Part shown: positions 50,509-60,115 of the stretch, piece by piece | How positions within the stretch are numbered: position 1 is the first letter of the stretch | Layout: every line of letters begins with the position of its first letter | Assembly (NCBI RefSeq): GCF_024346315.1 | Contig: NZ_JAGQCS010000002.1 | Location: forward strand, 372,001 to 436,000 | Source: Cyanobium sp. ATX 6F1 | Lineage (GTDB): Bacteria; Cyanobacteriota; Cyanobacteriia; PCC-6307; Cyanobiaceae | DNA: 64,000 nt | Direction of reading: 5' to 3' | Program-made: the position numbers and the translations under genes | The notes under the pieces: generated by a model | Told to the model about the DNA's origin: nothing | What the model saw: the letters and a program-made list of their open reading frames with translations, nothing else | The model's database searches: none

Positions 50509-51470
50509 TGGAAGCGGTACTTAGAGGTGAACTTCTGTAGACGTCGGGCTGCTTTCCAGCCGAACAGGCGCCGGACATGCTGGAACCATGGGCCGCCAGG
50601 CGGGGGCAAATGACTGCCGCCCAGCTTGGCTATCTGTATGCTCATGGCGGCACGCAGGCCGGGATACTCCGGATAGAAGGTGTATAAAAAGTTCTGCATA
50701 ACGTTTGCGCACGACAATCTGGCTTCGACATCAGAACGGCGGATGAGCAGGTGGCCAGTTCCCCTGAGAATCGAGTTGAAGGCAGATTCAGCGGCAACCT
50801 GAGTTTTGCAGGATGAGAGGCTGCCGGGAATGCCCGAGCGGTAGTAGAGGCAAGCACTAGGAGTGAAGCGCACCTCCTCGGCATGACAGAGCACACGGGC
50901 AAAGAATTCAAAATCATCGATCAACGAGAGCGATTCATCCCAACCGCCCGCCAGCTCGAGCAGGGTTCTCGGGATCAAAAACATGCCGGGCTGGGTCATC
51001 GGCTGGGCATCACGCCAAGCTTCCACCAACCAATCCGTAGCCTGCATGTCACGCCATACGCTTTGGGGATTGGGCTGAAAGCTGGCAGGGTCGTCGCGAA
51101 AAAAGCGCCCCCAGCTCGCCATGGCCACCGCATCGCTACGGCCAGCCAGGCGATTCAGCAGGGCCTCGAGCGCTGAGGGCGACAAGAGATCATCGGCATC
51201 AAAAAAGATGATGTAGCTGCCCTGGGAAGCGGCAAAGGCAACATTGCGGGCGCGGGCGGCTGAGCCGTAGCGGCCTGAAAGAATCCGCAGACGCGGATCA
51301 CTGAACAAACGGATCCGCGCCAGGCTGTGATCGGTGGAACCATCATTGACCACGATCAACTCCAACTGCCTCCAGCTCTGCTGCAGCACCGAATCAATCG
51401 CTGCCGCCACATAGGGCCCTGCGTTGCGGCAGGGCATGCAGACAGACACCAGGGTGTTCTGATGAACCAT
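50505..51470 (-). CDS. Glycosyltransferase family 2
   Basis: A 321-aa GT-A enzyme with SVCMPCRNAGPYVAAAIDSVLQQSW, LIVVNDGSTDHSL, and the DxD motif in FFDADDLLSP. The segment LSLIDDFEFFARVL holds the catalytic-base region (ED-type). The start at 51470 (MVHQNTL) shares one base with the upstream stop (TGATG). Confidence 0.92.
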   Translation of the reverse strand: MVHQNTLVSVCMPCRNAGPYVAAAIDSVLQQSWRQLELIVVNDGSTDHSLARIRLFSDPRLRILSGRYGSAARARNVAFAASQGSYIIFFDADDLLSPSALEALLNRLAGRSDAVAMASWGRFFRDDPASFQPNPQSVWRDMQATDWLVEAWRDAQPMTQPGMFLIPRTLLELAGGWDESLSLIDDFEFFARVLCHAEEVRFTPSACLYYRSGIPGSLSSCKTQVAAESAFNSILRGTGHLLIRRSDVEARLSCANVMQNFLYTFYPEYPGLRAAMSIQIAKLGGSHLPPPGGPWFQHVRRLFGWKAARRLQKFTSKYRFQ

Positions 51471-52438
51471 CAGCGGCTCGCCAACCTCCAAGCCTCCCGG
51501 AAGTACCAGGGCTTGCTATCAGCCACGTAGTGCTGCAGCACCCCCAGCCGCGCCAGGGTCTGGGGGCGGCTGGGGAAGGTGATGTACTGCTCCCGAGGCA
51601 GCACGTTGGGGGAAAGCCGGGCCGCCAGCATCGCCACCAGGGCCTGCTCCAGGTAGTAGCTGGTGCCTTCGCATTCCCTAAGGGTGTGGCACCAGCTCTC
51701 CAGCTCATCCCAGTCCAGCGTCTCGCTGGAGAGCCCGCAAACCCCCACATTCAGCAGTGGTGGAATCGGCACCCCCGCCAGCTCCCGCATCAGCTCTGGC
51801 GAATAGCCGTAGGCCTCCTCGCAATCCACCATCAGGCACGGCTGCACCGGTTCCCCGGCCGCCGCTGACGTCAACGTCCCATCCCACCAGCTGAGCAAAG
51901 CGTTTGGCCGGGCGAAAAAGAGCATGTCTGAATCGAGCAAAAGCTTTGGGCCGCTGCTGCCCAGATGAATGGCGGTGAGCTTGTGCAGGTTGATGTAGTC
52001 GTGCCAGCGGGCGTGCAGGGTGGGGTAGCGAGGCTCCGGCAACAGATGCTGGAACTGCTCGCTACTGGTGTGCCGCCAGATGGTCTTGCCAAGGGTAAAC
52101 AAGCGCCGCAGCGCCTGCTCCTGGGCAATGCTGAGGCTGCCGTCATCGGCCAGGTTGAGCACCAGCCGGCGGCCGCTCCAGCGGGCGAGGGTCCAGGCGC
52201 AGAACGCCGTCTGGTACCAGAAGCGCGCCCCGGTGAGGTACCACACCTCCAGAGGGGGAGCCCCCGGATCCGTGGCCACCAAGGGCGGCAGCCGATGGGC
52301 CGCCGTCTCCATGCGTGCCTGCCAGGCACCGAGGCGCAGGTAGGCGTGGGGGCCCCAACGGCGCAGACGGCGCAGTTCGTCCTTGGGCTTGCGGTAGAGG
52401 GCCGTTTTGAGGTCGCTCAGCAAGGTGCGTGCGCTCAC
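51470..52438 (-). CDS. Putative glycosyltransferase
   Basis: A 322-aa protein of uncertain family. LLLDSDMLFFARP is a DxD-like metal site (DSD), and PPLLNVGVCGLSSET matches the N-x-G segment after it in GT-A-type retaining enzymes. VWYLTGARFWYQTAFCAWTLARW near residue 64 is distinctive, as is YYLEQALVAMLAA. It is similar in plan to the gene at 25419. Cluster position supports a sugar-transfer role. Confidence 0.62.
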   Translation of the reverse strand: MSARTLLSDLKTALYRKPKDELRRLRRWGPHAYLRLGAWQARMETAAHRLPPLVATDPGAPPLEVWYLTGARFWYQTAFCAWTLARWSGRRLVLNLADDGSLSIAQEQALRRLFTLGKTIWRHTSSEQFQHLLPEPRYPTLHARWHDYINLHKLTAIHLGSSGPKLLLDSDMLFFARPNALLSWWDGTLTSAAAGEPVQPCLMVDCEEAYGYSPELMRELAGVPIPPLLNVGVCGLSSETLDWDELESWCHTLRECEGTSYYLEQALVAMLAARLSPNVLPREQYITFPSRPQTLARLGVLQHYVADSKPWYFREAWRLASR

Positions 52439-52441
52439 CGT

Positions 52442-53383
52442 TCAGCGCCTGAGCAACGAAGCCCTGCCCTCGTACTGGCCGATGGCTGACTGCCAACGCA
52501 GGCGTTCCCTGGGGCCGCTCCAGACCCTGTAGCTGAACCAGGCCTTCAGAGCCCGAAGGGGAATCGACCAGCCTGGAATGGCGCTCCAGGGCCGTAGACC
52601 GTGGAGATCGAGCACCCGAATGAAATCACGGTAGGCCGCTCGAGAAATGGCCTCCAGATACCCAGGATCGACACGACCAGCAGCCATCAGGTGGGTCAGC
52701 GAGAGGGAAGGGACATAGCCAACGGACCAGCCGCTCTCCAGCACGTGCAACACCAGATCGCAATCTCCTGCAGAACTCAGCGAATTGCCGCGACGATCCG
52801 TCACGGGTGACTCCAACGCCGTGGCCAACCAGCTGTCAACAGCCGACCTGCGTAATGCCATCCCCGCACCGATGGGTGCAAACGGTGGATAAGCCGGTTG
52901 GCGTGCATAGTGGCTGCCGTCCATGATTTGTTCCTCGTTCCCCAGATCCCGACATCCCAGGGGAGCCGCCCCCTCCTCAAACCATGGAGGTGGTGACACT
53001 TCATAGGCAGGCAGGGCCTTCCCTCCAGCGGCCCCCAGCTTCGGACAACGATCAAAGGCACGGCACACCTCCTCGAGATAGGAGGGATCAAGCACGTTGT
53101 CGTCATCCACAAGAACGATCAACCCTGCAGAAGCTTCTGAGATGCCCCGCCAACGGGCAGTGGTGAGTCCAAGCCGTGGTTCGCGGATGAGTTTCAAAAA
53201 GGGCTGGTCGTTCGCCTGATCCGCTGACAGCTCGATGGGTGTTGAAGAGGCATTATCAACAATCACCAGTTCCCACTGCTCCAGCGGCAACGTTTGCTGG
53301 CGGAGTGCCTTGAGGACCTGCCCAAAGCGGAGGGGATGGGGATTATGGGTCGGGATGACGACCGATACCGCCAGGGGCTTCAT
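52442..53383 (-). CDS. Glycosyltransferase family 2
   Basis: A 313-aa GT-A enzyme starting MKPLAVSVVIPTHNPHPLRFG. Motifs are LVIVDNASSTPIEL, LIVLVDDDNVLDPSYLEEV (DDD metal site) and SSAGDCDLVLHVLESG, which holds the ED-like acidic pair. Start chosen at 53383, overlapping the upstream stop by 4 nt (ATGA); ATG 53389 is the alternative. Confidence 0.92.
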   Translation of the reverse strand: MKPLAVSVVIPTHNPHPLRFGQVLKALRQQTLPLEQWELVIVDNASSTPIELSADQANDQPFLKLIREPRLGLTTARWRGISEASAGLIVLVDDDNVLDPSYLEEVCRAFDRCPKLGAAGGKALPAYEVSPPPWFEEGAAPLGCRDLGNEEQIMDGSHYARQPAYPPFAPIGAGMALRRSAVDSWLATALESPVTDRRGNSLSSAGDCDLVLHVLESGWSVGYVPSLSLTHLMAAGRVDPGYLEAISRAAYRDFIRVLDLHGLRPWSAIPGWSIPLRALKAWFSYRVWSGPRERLRWQSAIGQYEGRASLLRR

Positions 53384-53973
53384 CGCCATGGCCCCGATGC
53401 ATCAACGACAGCACCAGGGCGATAACGGACCACACGAGCAGGCACACCAACAGCGATGGCGTGGGCAGGTAAGTCATGGGTTACGACGGCTCCTGCGCCG
53501 ACAATGGCACCTGTGTGAATGTGCACCCCCCCCAACACCGTGACACCCGCTCCTAGCCAAACATCATCGCCGATCACAGTGGGTTGCAGCACATCTGGCT
53601 GAGATCGGATGGACACGCCTATGGGAGGGATGGTGTGATTGGAAGAAAGAACTCGGGAATGCATGGAGATCAGGCAGTTTCGACCAATCTGTACACCACC
53701 GTGACCATAAATCACCACGTAGGGGCCAACAAAGGTGTTTTCTTTCAATTCGATGCTGCCTCCCCACGTCTCCAATCTTGCGCCATCCTGGATGTCGCAC
53801 CCTCTGCCCACACGGATGGATCCTGTCTTGGAGTCTTGGCGCGTTCGCAGCACCACCCAGCGTCCAATCCGAACATCAGAATCAAAGGAGGCCTGCGGGT
53901 AACGCAGCTGGAGAATCCTGGAATCCATTCGCTTGCGAAGAGCAAATAGCCAATTTCGAAAGCGTAAAATCAC
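53380..53973 (-). CDS. Hexapeptide acetyltransferase
   Basis: A 197-aa left-handed beta-helix protein of the maltose/galactoside acetyltransferase type. Repeats run from SIRVGRGCDIQDGARLE to DVWLGAGVTVLGGVHIHTGAIVGAGAVVTHDLP, the standard C-terminal signature. The catalytic His is in VLSSNHTIPP. It starts at GTG 53973, overlapping the GT2 stop (GTGA); the frame is open to 54015. Likely O-acetylates a sugar precursor. Confidence 0.87.
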   Translation of the reverse strand: MILRFRNWLFALRKRMDSRILQLRYPQASFDSDVRIGRWVVLRTRQDSKTGSIRVGRGCDIQDGARLETWGGSIELKENTFVGPYVVIYGHGGVQIGRNCLISMHSRVLSSNHTIPPIGVSIRSQPDVLQPTVIGDDVWLGAGVTVLGGVHIHTGAIVGAGAVVTHDLPAHAIAVGVPARVVRYRPGAVVDASGPWR

Positions 53974-54890
53974 TTCTGAACTTTGAAGTATTGCCCCAGC
54001 GTCTGCCGCAGCCACTGCTGCAGCATGATGGCCAAGGGGGGTGGCAGAAAAGCCATAAGGCGGCGGACCAATGCTCGGTTTGATTTGGGTTGAATGGGGT
54101 GAGCACGGTGGGCCAACTGGAACGCTTCCAAGGCCTCGCCATAGCGGCGCTCCCCAAGAAGCAAATTGCCGATGGCCAAAAACTCATTGGCCATGGCCGC
54201 AGGTTCAATCGGCAGTTGCTGCTGGGCGTAACGCTTTAGAAACGCAAGGCGGCAACGGTGACAGTACAAATGATTGGAAGAGGCACCACGATCATGGCGA
54301 ATTGCCGTCGTCAGAACATCATCCATAACAGCTATCCGAGCTCCATGCGCGACCAATCGAAGATGAAGGTCGCCATCCTCCCAGCAACGACAAGAAGAAT
54401 CGAAACCACCAACGGCGCGAAACTTATCAATACGCACAATAGAACAGCAGGTGGGAATGGGTGAAGTCAAGGTATAGAGCAAGGGGTCTTCGGCAATATC
54501 CTCCAGACTGAACGACCATTCGCTGAGGAGAGCATCACTGCGTTCATCGACCCAGCTGGCACCAATCAAGAGAACATCTACAGAAGTACAGAGATAGCTT
54601 TGACTCTTACGCAAGACGGCAGCCGACAGTACATCATCCGCATCAAGAAAATGAACCCATTCACCACTCAGTCGCTCAACGCCATAGTTGCGTGCCCCGC
54701 CAGGGCCCAAATTGCGTGGGGTTTGGATGATTGGAAGCCCAAGGGCCACCGCCTTTTGATGGCTATCGTCGGTGCTGCAGTCATCAACCAGAAGGATCTC
54801 ACCGGCAAAAGGAGAAATGTGGGCAATAGTTTCCGCCAAACGCGACAGGTACCGGGACGCATTAAAACATGGAATAACAATGCTAATCAC
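53970..54890 (-). CDS. Glycosyltransferase family 2
   Basis: A 306-aa GT-A enzyme: SIVIPCFNASRYLSRLAETI, ILLVDDCSTDDSHQKAV, VHFLDADDVLSAAVL (DxD), and CWEDGDLHLRLVAHG (acidic catalytic pair). The C-terminal 60 residues contain a short helical repeat-like segment (ERRYGEALEAFQLAHRAHP). Its stop overlaps the acetyltransferase start. Confidence 0.92.
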   Translation of the reverse strand: MISIVIPCFNASRYLSRLAETIAHISPFAGEILLVDDCSTDDSHQKAVALGLPIIQTPRNLGPGGARNYGVERLSGEWVHFLDADDVLSAAVLRKSQSYLCTSVDVLLIGASWVDERSDALLSEWSFSLEDIAEDPLLYTLTSPIPTCCSIVRIDKFRAVGGFDSSCRCWEDGDLHLRLVAHGARIAVMDDVLTTAIRHDRGASSNHLYCHRCRLAFLKRYAQQQLPIEPAAMANEFLAIGNLLLGERRYGEALEAFQLAHRAHPIQPKSNRALVRRLMAFLPPPLAIMLQQWLRQTLGQYFKVQK

Positions 54891-54932
54891 AACAGGTTTT
54901 GATTAACCATAAATTGATTCACTGCCACAAGT

Positions 54933-56288
54933 TCAGGGAGAATCAAACAATGCATGGAGAGGCATCTGGGCTTGCTTCATCGCAATGGCTTTTTCATAAA
55001 GAGCCACATGATGATTCATTAATCGGTCCGAGCGATAACAGCTCTCATATCTTTGCTGTGCAGCATGGCCCAGTTGTTGGCGAAGCTTAGAATCACTGAT
55101 CAAGCGCTGAATGGCTGCTCGAAGAGGCCGATAACGGCCAGGCGGCACCAATAAGCCGCTTTGACCATCACGAAGCATCTCGGCCATGCCGCCACTGCGG
55201 GTAGCCACGATGGCCTTGCCTACCGCCATCGCTTCCAAACAGGCTCCAGGAAAATTGTCATAGCGGCTAGGAAAGACACAAAGATGGGCCTTTGCCACCA
55301 GCTGCTGAATCTCCCCGCTGGTCTGCCACGGAAGGATCCTCACAGCGGACCCGAGCTTGGCTGTCTTGGCCTCCAACCAGGGCAGCATCTCTCGCCACTG
55401 ACAGATGGTTCCTCTAAGAAAATCGGAAAAGCTGATATTTGCCAGGGGAGAAGGAGATGAGCCGCCCGCTAGGGTCAACCTAAGCCTTGGGTTACGGCGC
55501 AGAAGAGGAGCCATCGCCCTTACGAGCACATCAACCCCCTTTAAAGTCTTCAAACCTCCGTAGTAAAGCACCTCAATGGTGCGATCACTGCTAGGTGTCT
55601 TGCCAGATTCAAGCAAAAGCTGGTTGGTTTCCTCATCCAGAAGATGCTGACGCAATGGATTTGGTGAAACCTCAACACTTTGGCTAGGCAGGTGCCAGAT
55701 CTTCTCCACCTTCCTCGCTAGCATTGCAGAGGGCGACACAAGGAGCGTGGCCCGCAACGCGGCTTGACGTTCAGGATCCAACAAGGGATCGTAGAAAGAG
55801 CTTGGATTCCATCGTCCTCGGGCCATCCGTAGGGCAACAACTGGATAGCGTCCGTGGATCAATTCGGAAAGACCCACCCGCACAATCTGAAGGCCAACCG
55901 CAACCCAGGGCAACGTACTCGCATCAACCCAGGCGCTCACCACCAAGGGCGTATGGAGGCGCATGACACTGGGGAGAGCAGGGAATTCAAACAGAGCAGA
56001 GAGCCCTTCGGCGTATAGATCGGGAACCTCCAGAACATCAAACGACTGGCTGTCCAGAAGAGTGGTCAAAGCCTTAGTGGCAGCTCTGTGGAATCCTTGC
56101 CTGTCTGCGCAGTCAACTGGATAGACATATGCACCATCAATGGGACCAAGAATCGGCTCTTGGCCATAACAGATCACGGTGACCTCATGGCCCGCATCTG
56201 CCAACATGCGAGAAGCATGGTGGACGTAGGTTCCGATTCCTCCCATGGATGAGGGAAGAAACTCAAAGCTAATAAAAACAACCCTCAT
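54933..56288 (-). CDS. Glycosyltransferase family 4
   Basis: A 451-aa GT-B enzyme starting MRVVFISFEFLPSSMGGIGTYVHHASRMLADAGHEV. The donor domain has VLYYGGLKTLKGVDVLVRAM and PSRYDNFPGACLEAMAVGKAIVATRSGGMAEML, where the E-x7-E motif reads DNFPGACLE. The open frame reaches 56357, but the ATG at 56288 gives the family start. It is separated from the downstream GT2 gene by 42 nt. Confidence 0.92.
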   Translation of the reverse strand: MRVVFISFEFLPSSMGGIGTYVHHASRMLADAGHEVTVICYGQEPILGPIDGAYVYPVDCADRQGFHRAATKALTTLLDSQSFDVLEVPDLYAEGLSALFEFPALPSVMRLHTPLVVSAWVDASTLPWVAVGLQIVRVGLSELIHGRYPVVALRMARGRWNPSSFYDPLLDPERQAALRATLLVSPSAMLARKVEKIWHLPSQSVEVSPNPLRQHLLDEETNQLLLESGKTPSSDRTIEVLYYGGLKTLKGVDVLVRAMAPLLRRNPRLRLTLAGGSSPSPLANISFSDFLRGTICQWREMLPWLEAKTAKLGSAVRILPWQTSGEIQQLVAKAHLCVFPSRYDNFPGACLEAMAVGKAIVATRSGGMAEMLRDGQSGLLVPPGRYRPLRAAIQRLISDSKLRQQLGHAAQQRYESCYRSDRLMNHHVALYEKAIAMKQAQMPLHALFDSP

Positions 56289-56426
56289 CAGCTTTGACGG
56301 CAGGCCGATCCTGGCGTTCCAGGAGAATGCCTCAAATCGATGAGATCTAATGAGCAAGCGATATTAACAACCTTGTGGAGAAGCAGAGAAAAAGCCATGG
56401 CATATGAGCTGATCACAGACACCAAC

Positions 56427-57257
56427 CTAAGCTCGAATGAAATAGGCATCCGCTTCAATCAAACCGAGACCATCTTTTGTGAAGGCAATCGGGAAAAATC
56501 CAGCAAGGATGAATCCTTGATCGGCAAGAAACGAGACGATCTTGTTTGCGTTTGCTTCAGTGCTGTAGATCGGTGCGTAAGAAACTTCCACAAGCACGAT
56601 GGCAGCAAGGCTGAGAATTCCACCAGCCCCTTGAAGCACCTCCAGATCATTCCCTTGGGTATCAGATTTCAACAAGATACGGCCAGGCTCAGGCAGGGGT
56701 ATCGCTTCCTGCTCAAGCCATGAGTCCAAGCGCTGGGCGTAGGCCCGAATCAACTGCTGGCTCGATAGAAACTCACCAAATTCCCGCATCCCGAGCGGAG
56801 ACGGGCTGTGAAGAGATGAAAAGTCAGAACTACCAAACACGTGGAACTCACGCTCTCCAGGATCGATGTCCACCAATCCTTCAATCACATTCCAGCAGGG
56901 GGCATCCTTGGCGCGCCTGAGCAATTCCTGGGCCAGCCAGGGAATGGGCTCAATCGAAACCAATTGACGGCGATAACTAAGCTCTCGCATCATGGCAACG
57001 AACTGCCCTTCATTGGCCCCTACATCAATGCAGAGATCGATGGTGTAGCGGCGTAGAAGTTGCTGGAGATACAAGGCACTGAACACCTTGCCGGCGCGCC
57101 CCAACCGAATTGAAATCGGCTCAGATGAGGCCTCCAGAGTTCCGTAGCAGGAGAGAAGCAGCCTGTCTGATGGGCCACTGGGGCTTCGCAGAAGCTGATA
57201 TCCAGCATGTGAAGCGAGAGTCTGAGCGATGCGTGAAAGGATCGATTTCAAGCCCAT
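56427..57257 (-). CDS. FkbM-family methyltransferase
   Basis: A 276-aa enzyme. SAM-binding motif CIDVGANEGQFVAMMREL, VSIEPIPWLAQELLRRA, and LLKSDTQGNDLEVLQGAGG, in which the usual LDVEG is replaced by SDTQG. The SGSSDFSSLHSPS-like segment FGSSDFSSLHSPSPLG is typical of the group. It starts at ATG 57257, 13 nt from the end of a truncated glycosyltransferase; the upstream frame reaching 57380 overlaps that fragment. Fourth FkbM-type gene of the island. Confidence 0.88.
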   Translation of the reverse strand: MGLKSILSRIAQTLASHAGYQLLRSPSGPSDRLLLSCYGTLEASSEPISIRLGRAGKVFSALYLQQLLRRYTIDLCIDVGANEGQFVAMMRELSYRRQLVSIEPIPWLAQELLRRAKDAPCWNVIEGLVDIDPGEREFHVFGSSDFSSLHSPSPLGMREFGEFLSSQQLIRAYAQRLDSWLEQEAIPLPEPGRILLKSDTQGNDLEVLQGAGGILSLAAIVLVEVSYAPIYSTEANANKIVSFLADQGFILAGFFPIAFTKDGLGLIEADAYFIRA

Positions 57258-57270
57258 ACGATAAACTTTT

Positions 57271-57645
57271 CTACCGAATAAACTCAGAGATTTGCAGAGC
57301 AGTCTTATCCCAGCCAAATCGCCTTTCCGCATGAGCACGGCAATTCTTTCCGAGCTCGGCAAGATAATGCCTGTCATCAAGAAGACTCAGCACTGCAAAA
57401 GCATGAGCCTCAGGTGATCCAGATTCCACCAAAACCCCTACCGATGAATCCACATAATCACGCACCGATCCAACATCCGACACAACGACTGGAACACCAC
57501 ATGCAGTGGATTCCAGGATTGCATTGTTTGCCACAGTGTCAATCAAGGGGAGCAGTAAAAGATCTGAATCGTGATAAAGGTCTCTAAGCTCAAGAGAGGA
57601 AAGACCCGCGTGGAAATGACAATGACGGTTAGATGTGTTTTCTCA
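57271..57645 (-). pseudogene. 5'-truncated glycosyltransferase family 4
   Basis: The C-terminal part of a GT4 enzyme. In frame from about 57645 it reads HFHAGLSSLELRDLYHDSDLLLLPL, then NNAILESTACGVPVVVSDVGSVRDYV and the final helices to RFGWDKTALQISEFIR. The donor-domain E is in LESTACG. The N-terminal ~250 residues are missing and the frame closes at a TGA, next to the transposase wreck. It lies 13 nt upstream of the FkbM gene. Confidence 0.8.
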
Positions 57646-57719
57646 CCTGGTTATTCAGCAATCAGCAGCCGCTGGAGGCACTGCTGAGAGCTGAGGCTAC
57701 TAAGAGCCATATGGCACCT

Positions 57720-58328
57720 GTTGCCCCATTACAGATGCCGAGATAGCCGGGTAGCCTGCGGCCTGGAACAGGCGCGCAGGCCAAGTGGTTCCCATTTTAC
57801 CGTTGCGAGGGCAAGGAGTAAGACTTATCGGTACTCTGCTCAAAAAGTGGTACCAATGGAGAAGCGGACGCCATCAGGCCACCTTGACGGCCGGCACCAT
57901 CCAAGGGCCGACCAAGTTACTGCTGTCCACCTTGGTTCCTCGCTTTCTAACTGATTGGACAGGCCAAGACCGGCATTTCTTATCTCGCCCTGATGCGCAA
58001 CCTCGGGGTGAACTGCTGCACAGCAGAGTTGGTTTAGAAATAGATCATGTAGGCGATGAGCAAGCGGGAGGAAATCAATCGTCTGTGGGGAAAAGCAAAG
58101 GTGGAATATGCTTGCCTTGGCAGAAAATACTATGCGAGCATGGCAGGTCGCGGATCAGAGAAAAAGGTGCCGATCGTGGCGGCCGTCGAACTCGATGACA
58201 CAGGTCAATCCCGACACGAGAAGCTTGCCATTATGGCATTCTTCTTCTTCGCCGCCATCGCTGACAGGGCGCACAATTCACTCGCGATGGAATGTGAGAC
58301 GATCTCTGACGAGCTTTTCTGCTTCTAG
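57720..58328 (+). pseudogene. Degenerate IS1595-family transposase
   Basis: Transposase-like pieces occur in several frames along the plus strand: KKWYQWRSGRHQATLTAGTI, then LALMRNLGVNC, then AMSKREEINRLWGKAKVEY, and EKKVPIVAAVELDDTGQSRHEKLAI ending ETISDELFCF. The order matches IS1595-type transposases (zinc-ribbon, TLTAGTIF, LMRxLGV, EVDDAY, SENKVPFVAAV, VVSDGLACF). At least three frame breaks and in-frame stops are visible, and the DDE metal residues are partly changed (EYACLG in place of EVDDAYLGG). No terminal inverted repeats were identified. Confidence 0.75.
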
Positions 58329-58330
58329 TC

Positions 58331-58631
58331 TTTGGAAGAAGTCAGTTGCTTCCATCACCTATGGTCGCGAAGTACCGCTATCCTATCAACTGCGTGAATC
58401 TCGCTGAATCAACACAGCACTGGCAACCCAAAAACCAGCATCACCGGCACTTTTCCCACATTGCGCTTCGAAAAGTACGCTGAACATTACCCAGGAGCCT
58501 TCAATTGCCACTTCAATCAGTGCTTAAGTTTGGCAACGATTACTGAGCAAGTAGTCTATGCTGTTGCAGCTGCAGTGCACGACCAAAATATTTTTAAAAA
58601 ACCGCTATTTTATCCCTCTATTCAAGAAAAA
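58331..58631. other. Intergenic region after the transposase remnant
   Basis: About 300 nt with no supported gene. It might hold the decayed end of the insertion sequence, but I cannot recognise inverted repeats. A short open frame (58461-58676) has no recognisable domain and runs into the antisense of the next gene. Confidence 0.45.
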
Positions 58632-59633
58632 TTATGCAGTAAATATACTAGTTGCAGTAAATATGCGTCTTCTTAGCCAACCCAGAGACATTCTTATTAT
58701 CATTACTTTTTTATAAACATCAATTCGCACTAGAATCAGGCTAGAAAACCTCAGCATAGCAACGAGCGGGCCTTGCACTTGGCAAGAGTGGCTGACGTGC
58801 CTAAACACCAAATTCCACCAATTGGAGCCCAATGAATGTTCAACCACTACTTCTTCCTGAGCAGAACAAAAGGCCCAATAGCATCCAGGCCATACAAATG
58901 AATCAACGAGAATCTTATTTTTATGTATCACCGGATGTGCAAACATTGCCAGTATTCGATCCAAATAGTCCAAGCGACTCCATCGAATTTCGGGCCGTGT
59001 GTTGATCAACTTTCCTCTACATATCATCAATGAGTTGCGACTCTCACATAGTGAAACGATATGAATAATTGCTTGCGAAACTCGCGTGAAGGAATAGTCG
59101 ACTAGGATTTCTAGATTTTCCCGTAGATACTTCGCCTTCCAAATGTTAGCTGATATAAATAGGCAATCAGAGAATCCAGAAACAACAGAAAAGTTGTGAA
59201 AAGTTCTTACATGAAACCACTTACTATCAAAAGGTTCAGAAAAATGATTAAAAATTGCAGCGCTAGCCGAGAATGTACTGCATTTCTCTATTGCCATACT
59301 TATTAGCTCATATGCATCACTCCTCAGGAGATCGTCATCCCCAAGGATCCAGACATATTCGGTTGAAACGGAGCCAAGTCCTTGCAATATATTAACAACA
59401 AATCCGTGATTAACAGCATTTTCAAATATCGCCGTGTTTGCCATTGACGCAGGCACATCTATATCATCTGAGTTATACAGTCCAGGATTAACTTGAACGA
59501 CAACACATGTATTGGCGCCAAAAAACTTATTTATCTCTTGCAGCCTGCTTGATACCTCTGCCGGTCGATCCCAGGTGGGTATTAAGATTGTGAGACTTGA
59601 TAATAAATCAGGCCCATTGTAATCTTGATCCAT
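58632..59633 (-). CDS. Glycosyltransferase family 2-like
   Basis: A 333-aa GT-A-like enzyme from AT-rich DNA. SLTILIPTWDRPAEVSSRLQEI and YVWILGDDDLLRSDAYELI (DDD site) are typical of the group; the middle is not strongly conserved. Near the end is a hydrophobic stretch (PLVAMLRFSSLILVRIDV). It is the most upstream gene of the minus-strand glycan island. Confidence 0.82.
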   Translation of the reverse strand: MDQDYNGPDLLSSLTILIPTWDRPAEVSSRLQEINKFFGANTCVVVQVNPGLYNSDDIDVPASMANTAIFENAVNHGFVVNILQGLGSVSTEYVWILGDDDLLRSDAYELISMAIEKCSTFSASAAIFNHFSEPFDSKWFHVRTFHNFSVVSGFSDCLFISANIWKAKYLRENLEILVDYSFTRVSQAIIHIVSLCESRNSLMICRGKLINTRPEIRWSRLDYLDRILAMFAHPVIHKNKILVDSFVWPGCYWAFCSAQEEVVVEHSLGSNWWNLVFRHVSHSCQVQGPLVAMLRFSSLILVRIDVYKKVMIIRMSLGWLRRRIFTATSIFTA

Positions 59634-60115
59634 TAGAAAAACTCCAGCAGGCTGACGGCTTACATCAAATTATTTTCGTTTCCTAATGTTGCATATTTTA
59701 CTAATATTTTTCAATGTTTTTGCTCTCCACAACTTGTACATATCGGGCTAGCTTCTATCTCAATCCGCTCAGCGTTGTCAAGAATTGAGAGTGCCAGCAT
59801 GTCTGTCATTCAAGCAGCTCGCTTAGCCTAGGCCTCGACCTTCTATCGGCATCTAGAGGCTCGATATCCTTGACAATCATTTGCCCGGCAGTACTCTTGC
59901 TCAATACGATTTATAAATAAAAGACTGATTCAACTGATTTGATGGATGGATTTTGGGTGTAGTCACCCATCAATCGACGACATAACTAGGCACTTGATCT
60001 CACCAGTCGAGAGCGTGTTGAGGGCGTACTTACTGAGTTAAGGCATAACCTCACCCCACCCAAGGCCCCATCTGATTGAGCCACAGCTGCCGAACCAAAC
60101 TCCCTGCCCGGGCGC
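59634..60115. other. Intergenic boundary of the glycan island
   Basis: About 480 nt without a gene. The left part is AT-rich and should contain the promoter for the glycosyltransferase at 58632. Near 60047-60059 the sequence AACCTCACCCCAC also occurs at 62582-62594, in front of the second copy of the HEPN module, so similarity between the two loci starts slightly before the gene ends. Confidence 0.5.

Noticed and set aside
58461-58676. 71-aa plus-strand frame
   Set aside because: No recognisable domain, no ribosome-binding site, and its end overlaps the antisense of the next glycosyltransferase.
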